In this document: positions 43,825 to 54,689 of the stretch, one piece after another
How the letters are laid out: each line of letters opens with the position of its first letter
Position numbering within the stretch: the first letter of the stretch is position 1
The notes under the pieces: model-generated
The model's input: only the letters and a program-made list of their open reading frames with translations
Databases searched by the model: none
What the model was told of the DNA's origin: nothing
Source of the DNA: Hippopus hippopus
Taxonomy: Eukaryota > Mollusca > Bivalvia > Cardiida > Cardiidae
DNA length: 64,000 nt
Reading direction: 5' to 3'
NCBI GenBank assembly: GCA_946811185.2
Contig: OX328105.1
Span: forward strand, 41,404,845 to 41,468,844
Made by a program: the position numbers and the translations under genes

Positions 43825-43995
43825 AATTTCAGCTTTAAGGGAGGAATGAGTCCTGTTGCAATGGCTTTTATCAGCTCTCACATAGAATTTTGCTGGACTG
43901 GCAATACACTCTGGGTCTCTTTGATTACAAGCCCTGTATGTGACAGACTGAGCTATAGGGCTGGGCTAGTGCTGGTAGATAACCAATATAGCTTG
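43825..43995 (-). mobile_element. tRNA-derived SINE, type B, fragment
   Basis: On the - strand: CAGCCCTATAGCTCAGTCTG (box A) and GGGCTTGTAATCAAAGAGAC (weak box B). Confidence 0.65.
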
Positions 43996-44320
43996 AGCCA
44001 TGCTCTGTGAAAAGGGGGCTTAATGCATCTGCAAAAAAAAAAAAAAAATACTTTTTGCTATTGGTCAATTTTCTGCTTGTTCAAGGACCAGTTTACTGCA
44101 TGATTCAGTCAATTGCTAGACAAAATGGATTTTTTGGATGCATAATCATGTGATTACTTGCTTGGTATCATGTATCAAGATGATGCATTAAGACCCATTT
44201 TGCCAGAGCATGGCTTGTTTGTATAATGTGTATAGTTGCCTCGAATCTGCATTCAATGAAGCACCATATTACACCTTTGTCAGATAATCACATGTTTTTT
44301 CTGACCCATATGAAGAATGC

Positions 44321-44660
44321 GTAACGGTATACCGCGCAATTCCATGTTTTACTAACCCTGAAGAAAAAGGTTTTTGAAAACATGGGAAGAGAAGAAAATG
44401 GTGGTAACCAGTGTTTTCTCGTTTTCTAACAAGGTTTTCCTGCCTTCTAAAGACAAATCCAATCATTGAAATAATGTTGTTTGCAAAAGCTTGTAATTTT
44501 AACAAGTCTAAATTTTGTCATCTGGTAAAGGAGTTAAGATAGCATTCTCTCCCATTTCCACAATGTTTTCTTTCCTTTAGAAGACAATACTTATCGCTTC
44601 ATATATAGTTGATTTTTTTTCCGCCAACTTCTTTGAATTTGGATTTTGTCATCTAAACTT
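44321..44660 (+). mobile_element. TTAA-hairpin element plus B-half fragment
   Basis: 44321-44537 is A to B with a diverged palindrome and TTAA at 44534-44537. 44538-44660 is a second B half that ends about 35 bases before the exon at 44696. Confidence 0.78.
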
Positions 44661-44695
44661 GAAACTCCATCAAATTCAATCACTGTTATCCACAG

Positions 44696-44835
44696 GTATC
44701 TTTCAAGCCGAGGACGTGTAAAACGTCACACGCTGGCGGTATCAGATCCTCTACACGAAGTTCCACATGACTTACAGATATCACTTATGCAGCAGCCAAT
44801 AAGGCCTAGTCGACGATCCTTTGATAGAGGGGGCT
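44696..44835 (+). CDS. SIK3: SIK3 exon: RHTLA site
   Basis: 140-nt exon encoding YLSSRGRVKRHTLAVSDPLH and EVPHDLQISLMQQP. KRHTLA is the third basophilic site. The module repeats the layout of the 41131 exon (RYL, basic-HT, then a D/E-VP acidic tail). Donor GTAAGT. Confidence 0.9.
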
Positions 44836-44929
44836 GTAAGTAAACAGAAAAGCTTCTTTTTGGCCAATGTTTATCAGTTCTATGTGTCAGAGCCAGATAT
44901 TCAAATACAGGGAAACAGCAGAGAATTCA

Positions 44930-45225
44930 CTAAGTCTTATTACATCCCTGTCAGAGACAGTCTTTGAAAACGTCATGGGTAAAAGAAAAATTGCTTGTAA
45001 CCAGCATTTTCTTCTTTTCCGGCAATTTTTACTACGCTTTCATAGACAGCCTCATCATTTGAGCCATATTTAATTTGTCGTCTGCAAGTGCTTTCAATTT
45101 GGACACATCTAGAATTCTGTCTCTTTGTTAAAGAGTGAACCCTGTCACTATATTGAGTTTTTACAACCCTGACAGAGAAGGCCTATGAAAACATTATGGG
45201 TAAAGAACAATGTGATTGAAGGATA
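44930..45225 (+). mobile_element. TTAA-hairpin element and truncated follower
   Basis: 44930-45137 (A end decayed, B good). 45138-45225 is an A half (GACAGAGAAGGCCTATGAAA). Confidence 0.75.
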
Positions 45226-45253
45226 AATTGCTAAATTTCTATAAAATCATCTC

Positions 45254-45440
45254 TTAATCCTTTGCCAAGTCATCCTAAGTTTTAATGACCCCGAGGAAGA
45301 AAGGCCTTTTGAAACATCTTTGGAAAAGAAGAAAATGCTTGGAACCATTCATATACAAATCTCTTTTAAGCCATATTTAACATGTCTGCATATGCTTTCA
45401 ATTTGGACATGTCTAAAATTTTATCATTTGGTTGAGAGTC
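45254..45440 (+). mobile_element. TTAA-hairpin element with collapsed centre
   Basis: TTAATCCTTTGCCAAGTCAT to CATTTGGTTGAGAGTCAA. The right arm is deleted after GAAAATGCTTGGAACC. Confidence 0.8.
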
Positions 45441-45694
45441 AATAAATCAGTTCAACACACTGAATTGCATTACCTTATAATCTTATCAATACAACTTTTT
45501 ACTCCCATAGCTATAATAGCAGTTGCAGATAGCTGCTATAGTGTTGGTAAAGCAATGATTGCTTGTGTTAGGGAAAAATGCTTATGTCTCCCGAACATTG
45601 TATTCAATTTAAAGAAAAGCCATTCTCATTTTCTCTTATAAACACTGTTATTTAAACAAGAGATTATTTGGTGAAAGATTAATCATATTTTCAG

Positions 45695-45736
45695 TTCAAA
45701 AAAGGGCACCGCATGGTTTAAACCAGGTTGTGGAGG
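45695..45736 (+). CDS. SIK3: SIK3 microexon (14 codons)
   Basis: 42-nt exon between ttttcag and GTGAGT, encoding FQKRAPHGLNQVVE. It has no clear conserved match. It is supported by good splice sites and by carrying phase 1 into the next exon. Because it is a multiple of three, it could be a skipped cassette. Confidence 0.7.
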
Positions 45737-45740
45737 GTGA

Positions 45741-47138
45741 GTTTCCAAAAGAACAAGATTATTTATAACCAAGAAACTTAAGCCATAATTTTATTAGGTG
45801 ATGGACCTAGCTGTCTTTTGTAAACAGTTCCTGTATTAGCTTGCCATGCATTTCTTTACATGCTTTTGCGTTTGGTATTTGTTAAGCTCAGATTGCAAAG
45901 AATATGCAGTCTTATCCTTACTCAGCAACTCTATAATGGTGTGAGATAGTTTGTCGAGACAGTCTTGATATTGCTGAATATGTAACTTTCACACAGATTT
46001 ACAGTGTTTATTTCATTTTTTAACACATTGCCAAATGAACAAATTATAAACTTGTCCACATTGAGAGCATTTACAGATGACATATGAATTGTGGCTCAAA
46101 TGGTGGGATTTTTCTTTGATGGGTAGAAAAAATTGTGGGAAAAGGAGAAAATGATAAAAATCAGTATTTTCTCCTTTTCCCCCAATGCTTTTAAATGGTT
46201 TCTGTGTCGGGGTCATTAAATGTACAATAGATATTTGTTTGCTAAAGGTTTAAGCACTCTGGGGGTTAATGGAAAGCCGCTTTTGATCTGCTTTTTAACT
46301 CCAATGTATATGCATATATACACAAGTAGCTTATCACACTGCAAAATTTCATGAAGGCATCTGAGGCCCCCATCATCACAGTATTGGATCAGTAATCTTA
46401 AGGTTCTGAGTTCAATCCACGATAGCTTTGTGTAGTATTTAGACTAGATTCTTGGAAAGGGGTATTTTGCTGGTATGACATTTACAGCATAGGCCAATGA
46501 AGCAATGAAGGTACATTGGTCTATCATGGAATACCGAAATTTTGATTGGTCAATAATCAGACACTGTTACATGTAGTATGAAAGTACTCTTTCCTGTGAA
46601 ATCCTTATTATACTGGCTATATATCTCTATATGTAACTTGCCTGTCAGCCATAGCAATATCATAGACGTTATTGACTATATCTGGGATTCCAACAGTGAC
46701 AGGCCTTCCAAAACAGGCCTCATTCTCAAAGCTTTACCTACCTAGCTCAAATTTCGCCACCCACCTTTTCACTGTAGCATATGAAGGGACATCATTCCCT
46801 GGTGTTGCTACCATATCAGTATGGATATCCTTAAATGCCAGACAATTCTTTAAAAAAAGCACATTTGGTTATTGTCTCTATATTGTGTATACATGATAGG
46901 TGATGTGCCCCTATGCTATTTTTAGTAATGGTGTTCGATAATCAGTAAATTAAATTTTCAAACTGCATGTGCCATGGGTAAATAAGATCTATAGTAGCAT
47001 ATAAGGCTCCAATCCTGGCAACTCTGTGGTAACATACAGGGCTTGCAATCCATAGGTCCTAAATTTGAGCCTTGACTTGGCCAGAGGATTGATGAAAGTC
47101 TTCACAAAAAGATTAATTCCCTTCTTTCCTCTCAACCT
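45741..47138. other. SIK3 intron, mostly unassigned
   Basis: Apart from the hairpin element at 46020-46253 and weak SINE heads at 46370 and 47015, this is unique-looking AT-rich sequence without coding potential. Confidence 0.55.
46020..46253 (-). mobile_element. TTAA-hairpin element, full length
   Basis: 234 bp. TTAACACATTGCCAAATGAA to GTTTGCTAAAGGTTTAA. Confidence 0.88.
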
Positions 47139-47362
47139 CTTTTACTAAACGTAGAATTTTAGACTTGTCTAAAGTGAAAGCATTTGCATACAACAATTTA
47201 AATGTGACTCCAATGATGGAAGTTGTCTTGTGATAGGGTAGAAAAATTTTTCGGAATGATGGAAACTGCTGGTTACTAGCATTGTCCCCTTTTCACACAG
47301 TGTTTTCAATAGGCTTCTTCTTGAGGGTCGTTTAACCTGGGAATTATGTTTAAAGGCTAACC
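47139..47362 (-). mobile_element. TTAA-hairpin element
   Basis: CCTCTTTTACTAAACGTAG to ATTATGTTTAAAGGCTAA. Palindrome diverged. Confidence 0.8.
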
Positions 47363-48033
47363 CTTACAACAGGGGAAGTTAACCATCAAAGTATTTTTGA
47401 CATTGGCACCCACATGCAGAGCTCTGGTAAGGGTTTTATATCCAGATTGAAAATGTCTGACAGCTTTTCTTTGGCGCTGTAAGAATTGACATTTTATATA
47501 CTTAGTTCCTGTAGAGTCATTGGTTTAAAAAGAGTGTTGTGTGTTAGACTAGTAGAGATATGCTAGGAATGCTTGAATAGGTGCACCATTTACAGAGATA
47601 TGATATTATCTAAGACTCTATCAAAAACAAAGTTACCAACCAAAACAAAGTCAACATTATTAGGTTGTATGTTTTTGTTGTCAGCAGACAGTTTATTTAG
47701 TGGAGCAAGGGGTTCCAGCCAGCGACCCCCTGGTTTCAAGTCTTGTACACTACTAACTACACTACTGGCCCTTGCAAATCCAAGGTTGATGGTTGACTGT
47801 TATTTTATGCATCCATTTTACTCATATAACTTCCTGGCATATTTTTAGAAAATAACAGCTCCTGGGCACGTACTTACCAGTCATTCTTAATTTTATTCTT
47901 TGTCTTGTTCTAGATTTAGAAAGTAATGCAACAGTTACCTCTGATTGGCAAAACAGTTTTGTTGAGCCAGTGAGGAGCTGTATTTCTTTCAAATTTAGAA
48001 AATTCTGAGAGAAGACTAAGAAGACATGTACTC

Positions 48034-48793
48034 TTAACTCTTTACCAAACGAAAAAGTTTTGGACTGATCTAAATTGAAAGCTTTTGCAGATGACAAAAT
48101 CAGTGTGACTTAAAAATTGAAAGTTTTTGTGGAAAGGGTAGAAAACATTGTGGGAAAAGGAGAAAATGCTGGTTTCCAGCATTTTCTCCTTTTTCCACGT
48201 TTTCAAAAGGCTTCTTTTTCTGGGCCGTAAAAATATGTTTTTGTTTGGTAATTCCCCCGTCACACCAAACTCGTTTTCACTCTGTTCCGAAAATTTTTAC
48301 CAAACGGATTTAAACTGTGTTCAGACGGAGTGGACGTTCTAGCAACCTTTTTACGATCTGTTTACGAACTTAATGGACGGGTTAGGACGGGAAGGGTGCT
48401 CGAGAACTTTGAACCTGCTCAAAATTTTTTGCCGTCCATCCCGTCCTGTAATTAGACGGAGTGACAACGTACTTAAAACGAGTTGGACGTTCTATAAACG
48501 GAACTGTCATACTTTGATCCTATTCGAGACGCGTTGCAGTCGGGCATCAATTGGCAGTGTGTCTGCATTTTACCGACCGAAATTACACGTCTTATCTCGA
48601 CAGCAGCCCGTTTTACGATTTTGTTGAACGGGGTAAGATTTTCTAAGAACAGGTTTGGTGAGAGAAGGGCTTCAGGCATTATCAGGCCAAAATTACATGT
48701 TCTACCCCGACCGTAACCCGTTTTCCGATCATGTGAGGACAGGGTAATACGTTCTTAGATCTAGTTTGGTGTGACGGGGGCTTAAAGGGTTAA
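48034..48793 (-). mobile_element. TTAA-hairpin element, middle layer of a three-element nest
   Basis: TTAA at 48034-48037 and 48790-48793. Without the Harbinger insert (531 bp plus 3-bp TSD) it is 226 bp. Its surroundings are the CACCAACCATT MITE, whose sibling at 51244 has a single TTAA at this point. Confidence 0.92.
48252..48782. mobile_element. PIF/Harbinger-like MITE, 531 bp
   Basis: 18-bp perfect inverted repeats CCCCCGTCACACCAAACT (48254-48271) and its complement (48763-48780). A TAA duplication lies at 48249-48251 and 48783-48785. Removing the element and one TAA restores TTTGGTAAAGGGTTAA, the normal end of the hairpin element it sits in. A 3-bp TWA duplication is the PIF/Harbinger signature. 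The interior is built from repeated GACGG/ACGGG/GTTCTA motifs and codes for nothing. Confidence 0.85.
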
Positions 48794-48994
48794 GAATGGT
48801 TGGTGAATATGTACCATGGTCTTTGAAGTTGGTTTGGTTTTCTATCTCATCTGAAAACTTCTGTTTTTACAGCATTTGACATAAGAAAAGAGGCAAGTGA
48901 TTGCTCCTTTTCCAACGTTTTCATATCAAAAAGAAAAGAAATCTACCTATCCTTCAAATACTTCATTGGTTTGCTTTAAAGATATGTCTATAGA

Positions 48995-49114
48995 TTGATT
49001 GAAAACAATTTGGAAGACAGAAAAATATGCTGGCTACTGGCATTTTGTCTTTTCAGACAATATTTTCAAAAGCCACTCTCCCTAGACAAAAGGTTGTTTG
49101 ATGTAGAGTTTATA
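48995..49114 (-). mobile_element. TTAA-hairpin A half
   Basis: Centre (GCTGGCTACTGGC) to GTTGTTTGATGTAGAGTTTA. Confidence 0.68.
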
Positions 49115-49184
49115 ACTCAAATCTGAATGTTAGAACTGGTTTCTTGAATGTTTAGCTATTATTACTAAATGTGATAAACTTGGT

Positions 49185-49409
49185 TTTACCCCTTATCACA
49201 CAATCCCAACCTTAAGATATGGGGCGTTTGAAAAGATTGTGGGAAAAGGAGGAAATGGAAAATGCTGGTAACCAGCATTTTCTCTTTTTTCCACAATGTT
49301 TTCTCTATTTTTATAAGAAAATTCTCTCTTTTTAACAGCATTTAATTTGTTGTATGCAAAAGCTTTCAATTTGGACAGGTCTACAACTTTGTCATTTGGT
49401 AAAGAGTTG
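49185..49409 (+). mobile_element. TTAA-hairpin element
   Basis: TTTACCCCTTATCACACAAT to ATTTGGTAAAGAGTTGA. Confidence 0.85.
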
Positions 49410-49430
49410 AAGTTATGTTGCCTGTACCTT

Positions 49431-49545
49431 TTGCCAAGCAATCTATGTTAAATTAATAAACTTGAGAAAGAAGGCTTTTGAAAGTAATGTAGAAGAAGGA
49501 GAAAGTGTGGTGACCATCATTTCTCTTCTTTTCCTACAATGTTAA
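49431..49545 (+). mobile_element. TTAA-hairpin A half
   Basis: CCAAGCAATCTATGTTAAAT ... CTTTTCCTACAATGTTAAGG, cut before the B side. Confidence 0.7.
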
Positions 49546-49550
49546 GGAGT

Positions 49551-49782
49551 TAACTCTGCAGGACTACACAATTTTAGACTCGTCCATATTGAAAGCATCA
49601 TTCTGTATACGACATTTTCAGTTTGGCTGTAATGTCTTGGTTTGTGTTTGAAGAGATACAAAACATTGTGGGAATGTGAGAAAATGTTGGTTACCAGCTT
49701 TATTGCCTATTACCCCAAATGTTTTCAAAAGCCTTCTTCATAAGGTCGATGGTCGTAAAAACATGGGATGGATTGGAAGAGT
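49551..49782 (-). mobile_element. TTAA-hairpin element
   Basis: TTAACTCTGCAGGACTACAC to GATTGGAAGAGTTAT; abuts the next copy. Confidence 0.83.
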
Positions 49783-49784
49783 TA

Positions 49785-50011
49785 TCTCTGTACTAGAGGA
49801 CAAAATTTGGACTTGTCCAAATCCAAAACATTTAATTTGCTTATGACAAATGTAGCTTAAATGGTGAAAATTGTCTATGATATAGTACAAAAACATTGTG
49901 GAAAAAAGAGAAAATGCTAGTAACCAGCATTTTCTCCTTTTCCCACAATGTTTTCAAAAGTTTTTTTTCCCACATGGTCATTAAAATTCAGGATTGTGTG
50001 ATAAAGAGTTT
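49785..50011 (-). mobile_element. TTAA-hairpin element just upstream of the last exon
   Basis: ATCTCTGTACTAGAGGACAA to GTGTGATAAAGAGTTTAA, ending 47 bases before the exon at 50058. Good palindrome. Confidence 0.88.
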
Positions 50012-50057
50012 AAAAAAAATGATCATAAAAATTGATAAGTGTTTTTGTTTGTTTCAG

Positions 50058-50284
50058 CTCCATATTCCTACAAAGACGAAAATTGTCTGCACTTGCCGAG
50101 TGATCGCTATTCTCCAGTAAGGAGGGCAAGTGACGGCTTAGCGTGTAGCAGTCTACATAAGTACCAGCTGTCCAACCTGGAAAAGCTTTATAATCAGACG
50201 CTCAGTCAACAGCATACAAATGTACGCCATAGTAGTAGTCAAAACAGCTTAAAACAGCTACAGCAAGAATGTCATGAGCTGCAG
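50058..50284 (+). CDS. SIK3: SIK3 exon: last visible exon, third RRxSDG site
   Basis: 227-nt exon after gtttcag. It encodes PYSYKDENCLHLPSDRYSPV, RRASDG and, near its end, SLKQLQQECHELQ. It parallels YKDSNTLHLPTERFSPVRRFSDG ... KQLQQECEQLQ of vertebrate SIK3. Phase 0 at the GTATGC donor. No downstream exon is recognisable in the remaining 13.7 kb. Confidence 0.93.
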
Positions 50285-50459
50285 GTATGCATAGAGTGTT
50301 TTGTAAGCTAGGTCAGCAGAGAGTGTACTGTATGCTAGGTTGGCATTGAGTGTATTGTAAACTAGGATTGGATAGAGTGTTTTTTAAGCTGAGTCGACAT
50401 AGATTGTATTGTAAGCTGGGTCGGCATAGAGCTAGACGCATGTCATTTTCTTGTGTATT

Positions 50460-50687
50460 TTACTGTTTACCGCACAAGCCAGAGTTCTAATGACCATGAG
50501 GAAGACGACTTTTGAAAACATTGCAGGAAAAGGAGGAAATTATTGTTACCAACATTTTCTCCTTTTCTCACAATAGTTTCTACACTTTCAAAGATAATTT
50601 CTGCTGTTTGAGCCATGTTTTAATTGTAGTCTGCATATGCTTTGATTTTGCACAAATTCAAAATTTTGTAATTTGGTAAAAGATTAA
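50460..50687 (+). mobile_element. TTAA-hairpin element
   Basis: TTTACTGTTTACCGCACAAG to TTTGGTAAAAGATTAA; its right TTAA (50684-50687) is shared with the next copy. Confidence 0.87.
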
Positions 50688-50882
50688 CTCTTGGTCAAAC
50701 AAAAGAATTTTGAACTTGTCCAATTACAAAGCATTTGCATTTGACAATTTTTAAAGTGGCTCAAATTATGGAACTTGGCTTTGAAGGGGTAGAAAGCAGC
50801 AATATCTCCTTCTCTCACAATGTTTTTAAGAACCTCACTTCCTCACGGTTGTTAAAAGTATGGACTGTGTGATAAAGGGTTC
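50684..50882 (-). mobile_element. TTAA-hairpin element, shortened centre
   Basis: TTAACTCTTGGTCAAACAAA to GTGTGATAAAGGGTTCA. Left palindrome arm lost. Confidence 0.83.
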
Positions 50883-50981
50883 AGACAGCAAACATATTTG
50901 GTTCAAGCTCATCTAAGCACATGTTGTTTAGTGTGAGGTATTGTGACCAATCAATGTCAGTTGTCCCTCTGTCAATTATGT

Positions 50982-51108
50982 TTAACTCTATACCACACAA
51001 TCCCGACTTTTAACGACCCTGAAAGAAAAAGCTTTTGAAAACATTGAGGGAAAAGGAGAAAATGCTGGTAACCAGCATTCTCTCCTTTTCCCACAATGTT
51101 TTCTATCC
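50982..51108 (+). mobile_element. TTAA-hairpin element, 3'-truncated
   Basis: TTAACTCTATACCACACAAT through a near-perfect palindrome to TTTTCTATCC, then unrelated sequence. Confidence 0.83.
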
Positions 51109-51243
51109 TAATGTCCTCTAAAACCAGAGGTCAAATAGTAATGAAAGTTGGTAGTGATAATTGTATCAGAATTACTAAAAAACCTTCATGTGACTGTTAT
51201 TCAGTTGGTTGACATGAGACTACATTTGGAAAGGTCTGACTTG

Positions 51244-51428
51244 GGGGTCTGTATTCACCAACTATTCTTAAAAACATTCTTCGTCTTATTCTGAAGAATT
51301 TACTAAATTTGATAATAACACAACTTCTAAATGGCTAAACCAAAAGGTTTAGCCATTCAGAAGTGTTACTTTTTAAAGTTAGAATAAGACATGGAACAGA
51401 ATTAAGAATGGTTGGTGAAAAGGAACCG
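51244..51428. mobile_element. CACCAACCATT-type MITE, uninterrupted copy
   Basis: About 185 bp. Ends GTATTCACCAACTATTCTTA and AATTAAGAATGGTTGGTGAA. The centre is a palindrome, ACTTCTAAATGGCTAAACC against GGTTTAGCCATTCAGAAGT. It retains a single TTAA at the place where the 47868 copy carries an insertion. Confidence 0.78.
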
Positions 51429-51492
51429 AGTATCTGTGTTCAGGTCAGCTTGTGTGGACTGTCTTCCAACCACAGGAACTTGTGCATCTGCA

Positions 51493-51768
51493 TTAACTCT
51501 TTACCAGATGAGGTAATTTGGGTCTGCTGAAATTGAAAGAATTTGCAGACAACAAATTTAGAGTGCCACTTTCACTCTTTACCAAACAACAGAATTTTAG
51601 ACTGGTCCAAATTGAAAGTGTTTGCAGATGAATACTTAAAGGTCACCCAAATGACAAAATTTGTCCTTGATAGGATTGAAAACATTGTGGGAAAAGTAGT
51701 AAATGCTGGTTACCAGCATTTTCTCCTTTTACCATAATGCTTTCAAAAAGTCCTCTTCCTAAGGGTTG
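51493..51768 (-). mobile_element. TTAA-hairpin B fragment and following copy
   Basis: 51493-51562 is a B-end piece (TTAACTCTTTACCAGATGAG). 51571-51768 is a B-to-A copy cut at CTTCCTAAGGGTTGATC. Confidence 0.8.
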
Positions 51769-51794
51769 ATCCTAACGGCTGTTATTGTTGTCGC

Positions 51795-51975
51795 ACTTCG
51801 GAAAACAATCTTCTTTCTATCGTGTTTTATCGTTCAACAGACCATGTTTGTGAGTTACGAGTCGCAATGAATAATCAATGAGAGCAATAGCCCGAGTGGT
51901 TTATTCATTGCGCCTCATAACTCACTATCATGGTTTATTGAATGATAAACCACGATAGAAAGATTATTTTGATTG
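51795..51975. mobile_element. Foldback element with ~65-bp arms
   Basis: Left arm CTTTCTATCGTGTTTTATCG ... GTGAGTTACGAGTCGCAATG. Right arm CATTGCGCCTCATAACTCAC ... CGATAGAAAG. The two arms pair with a modest number of mismatches around a ~40-bp spacer. A MITE or a solitary inverted duplication. Confidence 0.65.
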
Positions 51976-51979
51976 TAAC

Positions 51980-52639
51980 ATGACCAAGTCTTGATCAAAA
52001 GAAAACAAGTTCATACTAAGCGTACAAAAGCTGATGTGGATTATATTCCCTGGTATAAACCATGGCTGTTCCAGTCATTAACCAAAACAAAACCCCACTG
52101 CCCAGTTGCTAAATATTAAAAGAATAAAAATTTCAACGAAAACTTAGCATCAAACACAACATAAAAAACCACACCGTTTTACTATTATATTTTCTTCCTT
52201 TCAAATGGCAAAGAAGAATGAATGTAGCATCAAGCATTAGAGTCGCAGTCTCTTCAAATGCTCTGAATATTGCTCCCATTTTTATTGCAAGGACAGCCAA
52301 TTTTGAACTAACCTTCAACATGAAAAGACTCTTGACAAATTTTTATACATATTTACTCGTAACATTTCAAATAGTTCCATCGTTGTCACTTTTTATCAAA
52401 ACAGTAAATATTGGTAAATCTTTTTTTCCTTCGTCCTTGGTCGAGTAGCGGAAATTGACAATTTGTTTACGTCAGGTGACTTTCATTGATCAAATATCAA
52501 AGGATGGAAATCGGAATAGCGATGAGGGACTTACTTTACATAGAGTGACATCTCTTCATACAGATAAACGTCTTTTTTACCACGCTTTCGTTGCACTGTG
52601 TTTACAGACCCGAATTCATGTGTCATGTTAGAGTTTGGC
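51980..52639. other. Unassigned non-coding stretch
   Basis: AT-rich; short unrelated ORFs only. No element ends recognised, although the foldback at 51795 may extend into it. Confidence 0.5.
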
Positions 52640-52868
52640 TTAACCGTTTACCACACAATCCCAGGTTTAAAAGACCCTGGAGAAGAAAGCTTATGAAAAC
52701 ATTGCGGGAAAAAGAGAAAATGCTGGTAACCAGCATTGACTCCTTTTCACATAATGTTTTCTACCCTATCAAAGAGAGAAATCATCACTTGAACTACATT
52801 TATTTTGTCGTTTGCAAATGCTTTTGATTTGGTCCTGTCCAATATATTGATATTTTGTGAAGAGATAA
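52640..52868 (+). mobile_element. TTAA-hairpin element
   Basis: TTAACCGTTTACCACACAAT to ATTTTGTGAAGAGATAA. Confidence 0.86.
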
Positions 52869-52946
52869 TGATAATTTCCGTTTTCCAGCATGCTTTGTTT
52901 TGTCTCTGCACCAAGTATAGATGTTAGAATTCACCTTCGTGTGTCT

Positions 52947-53042
52947 TAACACTTTAGCAAACAGGCCTTTGTTTTATCGACCCTGAGGAAGAAGACTTTT
53001 GAAAAAGAGGAAAAGGACAAAAGGGAAAAGGAGAAAATGATC
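52947..53042 (+). mobile_element. TTAA-hairpin A half
   Basis: CTTAACACTTTAGCAAACAG ... AGGAAAAGGACAAAAGGG, disrupted palindrome, no B side. Confidence 0.72.
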
Positions 53043-53976
53043 TATTTCACTGAATTCATTTTAAGTTATTAAAAGTTTTAAGATCATTTAACCCAAGAAA
53101 AATCATGTTTGCAGGAGCATGTCAAACCGTTTGTATAAGCTGATTTCTTCTATATTTCTTATATACCCAGTTTGCATCTTCTTAATGCATGTATTTTTAT
53201 TAGAGGTTTTTATGCTATTTATTGACATTCATAGTAATATCTCAGTTGAACACTATCATCAATTCTTCTTGCCAATGACATTTTTAGTGCGGCTATTTTT
53301 GAAGAAAAGATTAAGGGATTGACATAGCCATGCTGTCATCATCTTGGGAAAACTTTGGCATTTTGTCATATCTCTGTCATTACTAAAGATATTTACTTCA
53401 AACTTGAGTTAGTTGTGGAGGATTTTCTCTGACTCCCTCTTTGAATTTGGACACCCAAATTTTCTAAATGTCCCCCTATATTTAAATAGTTGCCTTCTTT
53501 TATTCATTTGAAGGGGTTCAAATGATCCCCATATGAGAAAGTCCAGGGAAAACCCTGTTATGAACCCTTGAAGTGCTAAATAACTGAAATACATCCTCAG
53601 GCAGTACTACAGATGCTTTTATTGCAATTTCTTACTGTTTTAGTCAGAATATCTGGCAAAGAATGGGACTTTGAAGGTCCAAAATCAAACTGCATGTACT
53701 GAGCAGTCTGATCTTAATCTATACTGTCTGTATGAGTACTACAATGGCTAACTGTCAAAAAGCAAACCATATAAGAATGGGGTTAACTTCTTAAATACTT
53801 TTTGACACAGTTACGCTCCTTTTGAGACAATGTTTTCACTTAAAAGCAACTGCAGCCAAGCTTTTGCACTGACATGGGATGCTGTTAGAAAACATGGTTT
53901 CTGGCTTGCCTTAGCTTCTTTTGCCACAATTTTCTTAATAGTTTTATTCATGCTGATTAATACAAAATAGACGTCT
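53043..53976. other. Unassigned stretch with a family-2 core
   Basis: Holds a family-2 core at 53680-53735 and a HINE-core-like sentence at 53350-53430. No SIK3 exon found here. Confidence 0.5.
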
Positions 53977-54125
53977 TTTAACTCTTCACCAAACAACAAA
54001 TTTTAAAAATAGTCCAGATTAAAAACAGTTGCAGACGACAACTTAAATGTGGCACAAACGACTGAATTTGGAACAGGTAGAGTAGAAAACATTGTGAGGG
54101 AAAAGAGAAAATTCTGTTTAACATA
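53977..54125 (-). mobile_element. TTAA-hairpin B half
   Basis: TTTTAACTCTTCACCAAACA to GGAAAAGAGAAAATTCTG, cut at the dyad. Confidence 0.75.
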
Positions 54126-54164
54126 TGACTTTTTGGGGTGCAAGGCTTTTTGTTCTTTGTCATT

Positions 54165-54280
54165 TTACCACACAGACTTCTTATGGTTTAGTGTCTTGGT
54201 GGATACCAAATAAGTGCAGGGCACATTTATTTGAAAAAGGCAGTGGACCGACACAGGGCCATCATGGCCCTCTTGTTTTT
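54165..54280 (+). mobile_element. HINE 3'-end fragment
   Basis: GGCAGTGGACCGACACAGG then GGGCCATCATGGCCC and CTCTTG at 54240-54275, preceded by about 70 bases of unfamiliar sequence. A 3'-terminal remnant. Confidence 0.7.
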
Positions 54281-54360
54281 GAATACCTCTCTTCTCTTTC
54301 AAAGCATGTTGTGGGCTTATTTTAGTCACTTTTTATTACAGGTATAGTTATGATATATTT

Positions 54361-54577
54361 AGATTTTACCAGGTGACAAAATTGTAGACCTGTCCAAATT
54401 TAAACAGCTTGCAGACAACATTAAATATAGCCCCAATCAAAGGATTTATTTTGGTCAGGGTAGAAAACATTGTGGGATGATGAGAAAATGCTGGTTACCA
54501 CCATTTTCTTATTTCCTACAATGTTGTAAAAGCCTTTCTCTGGATTGTTAAACATGGGGATGATTGGTAAAAGGTCA
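54361..54577 (-). mobile_element. TTAA-hairpin element
   Basis: AGATTTTACCAGGTGACAAA to GATTGGTAAAAGGTCAA. Confidence 0.82.
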
Positions 54578-54689
54578 AGATGGAAATGGGACTGCATGGC
54601 TTACTTGGATTCTTAGCATTCTTAGATTCCTTGACTTTCAAATACATTTTTAGCTTGATTGTTTTTCAAATAAAACATCCAAGTATTGT

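Larger units (their letters stand above)
47868..48815. mobile_element. CACCAACCATT-type MITE with two nested elements
   Basis: Left end CGTACTTACCAGTCATTCTT, right end AAGAATGGTTGGTGAATATG with GTACC. It contains the hairpin element 48034-48793, which contains the Harbinger MITE 48252-48782. The host alone is about 190 bp, like the 51244 copy. Confidence 0.75.

Noticed and set aside
46672..46896. 75-codon ORF with a plausible hydrophilic/hydrophobic mix
   Set aside because: No recognisable domain, no splice context and it lies within a SIK3 intron; likely chance.
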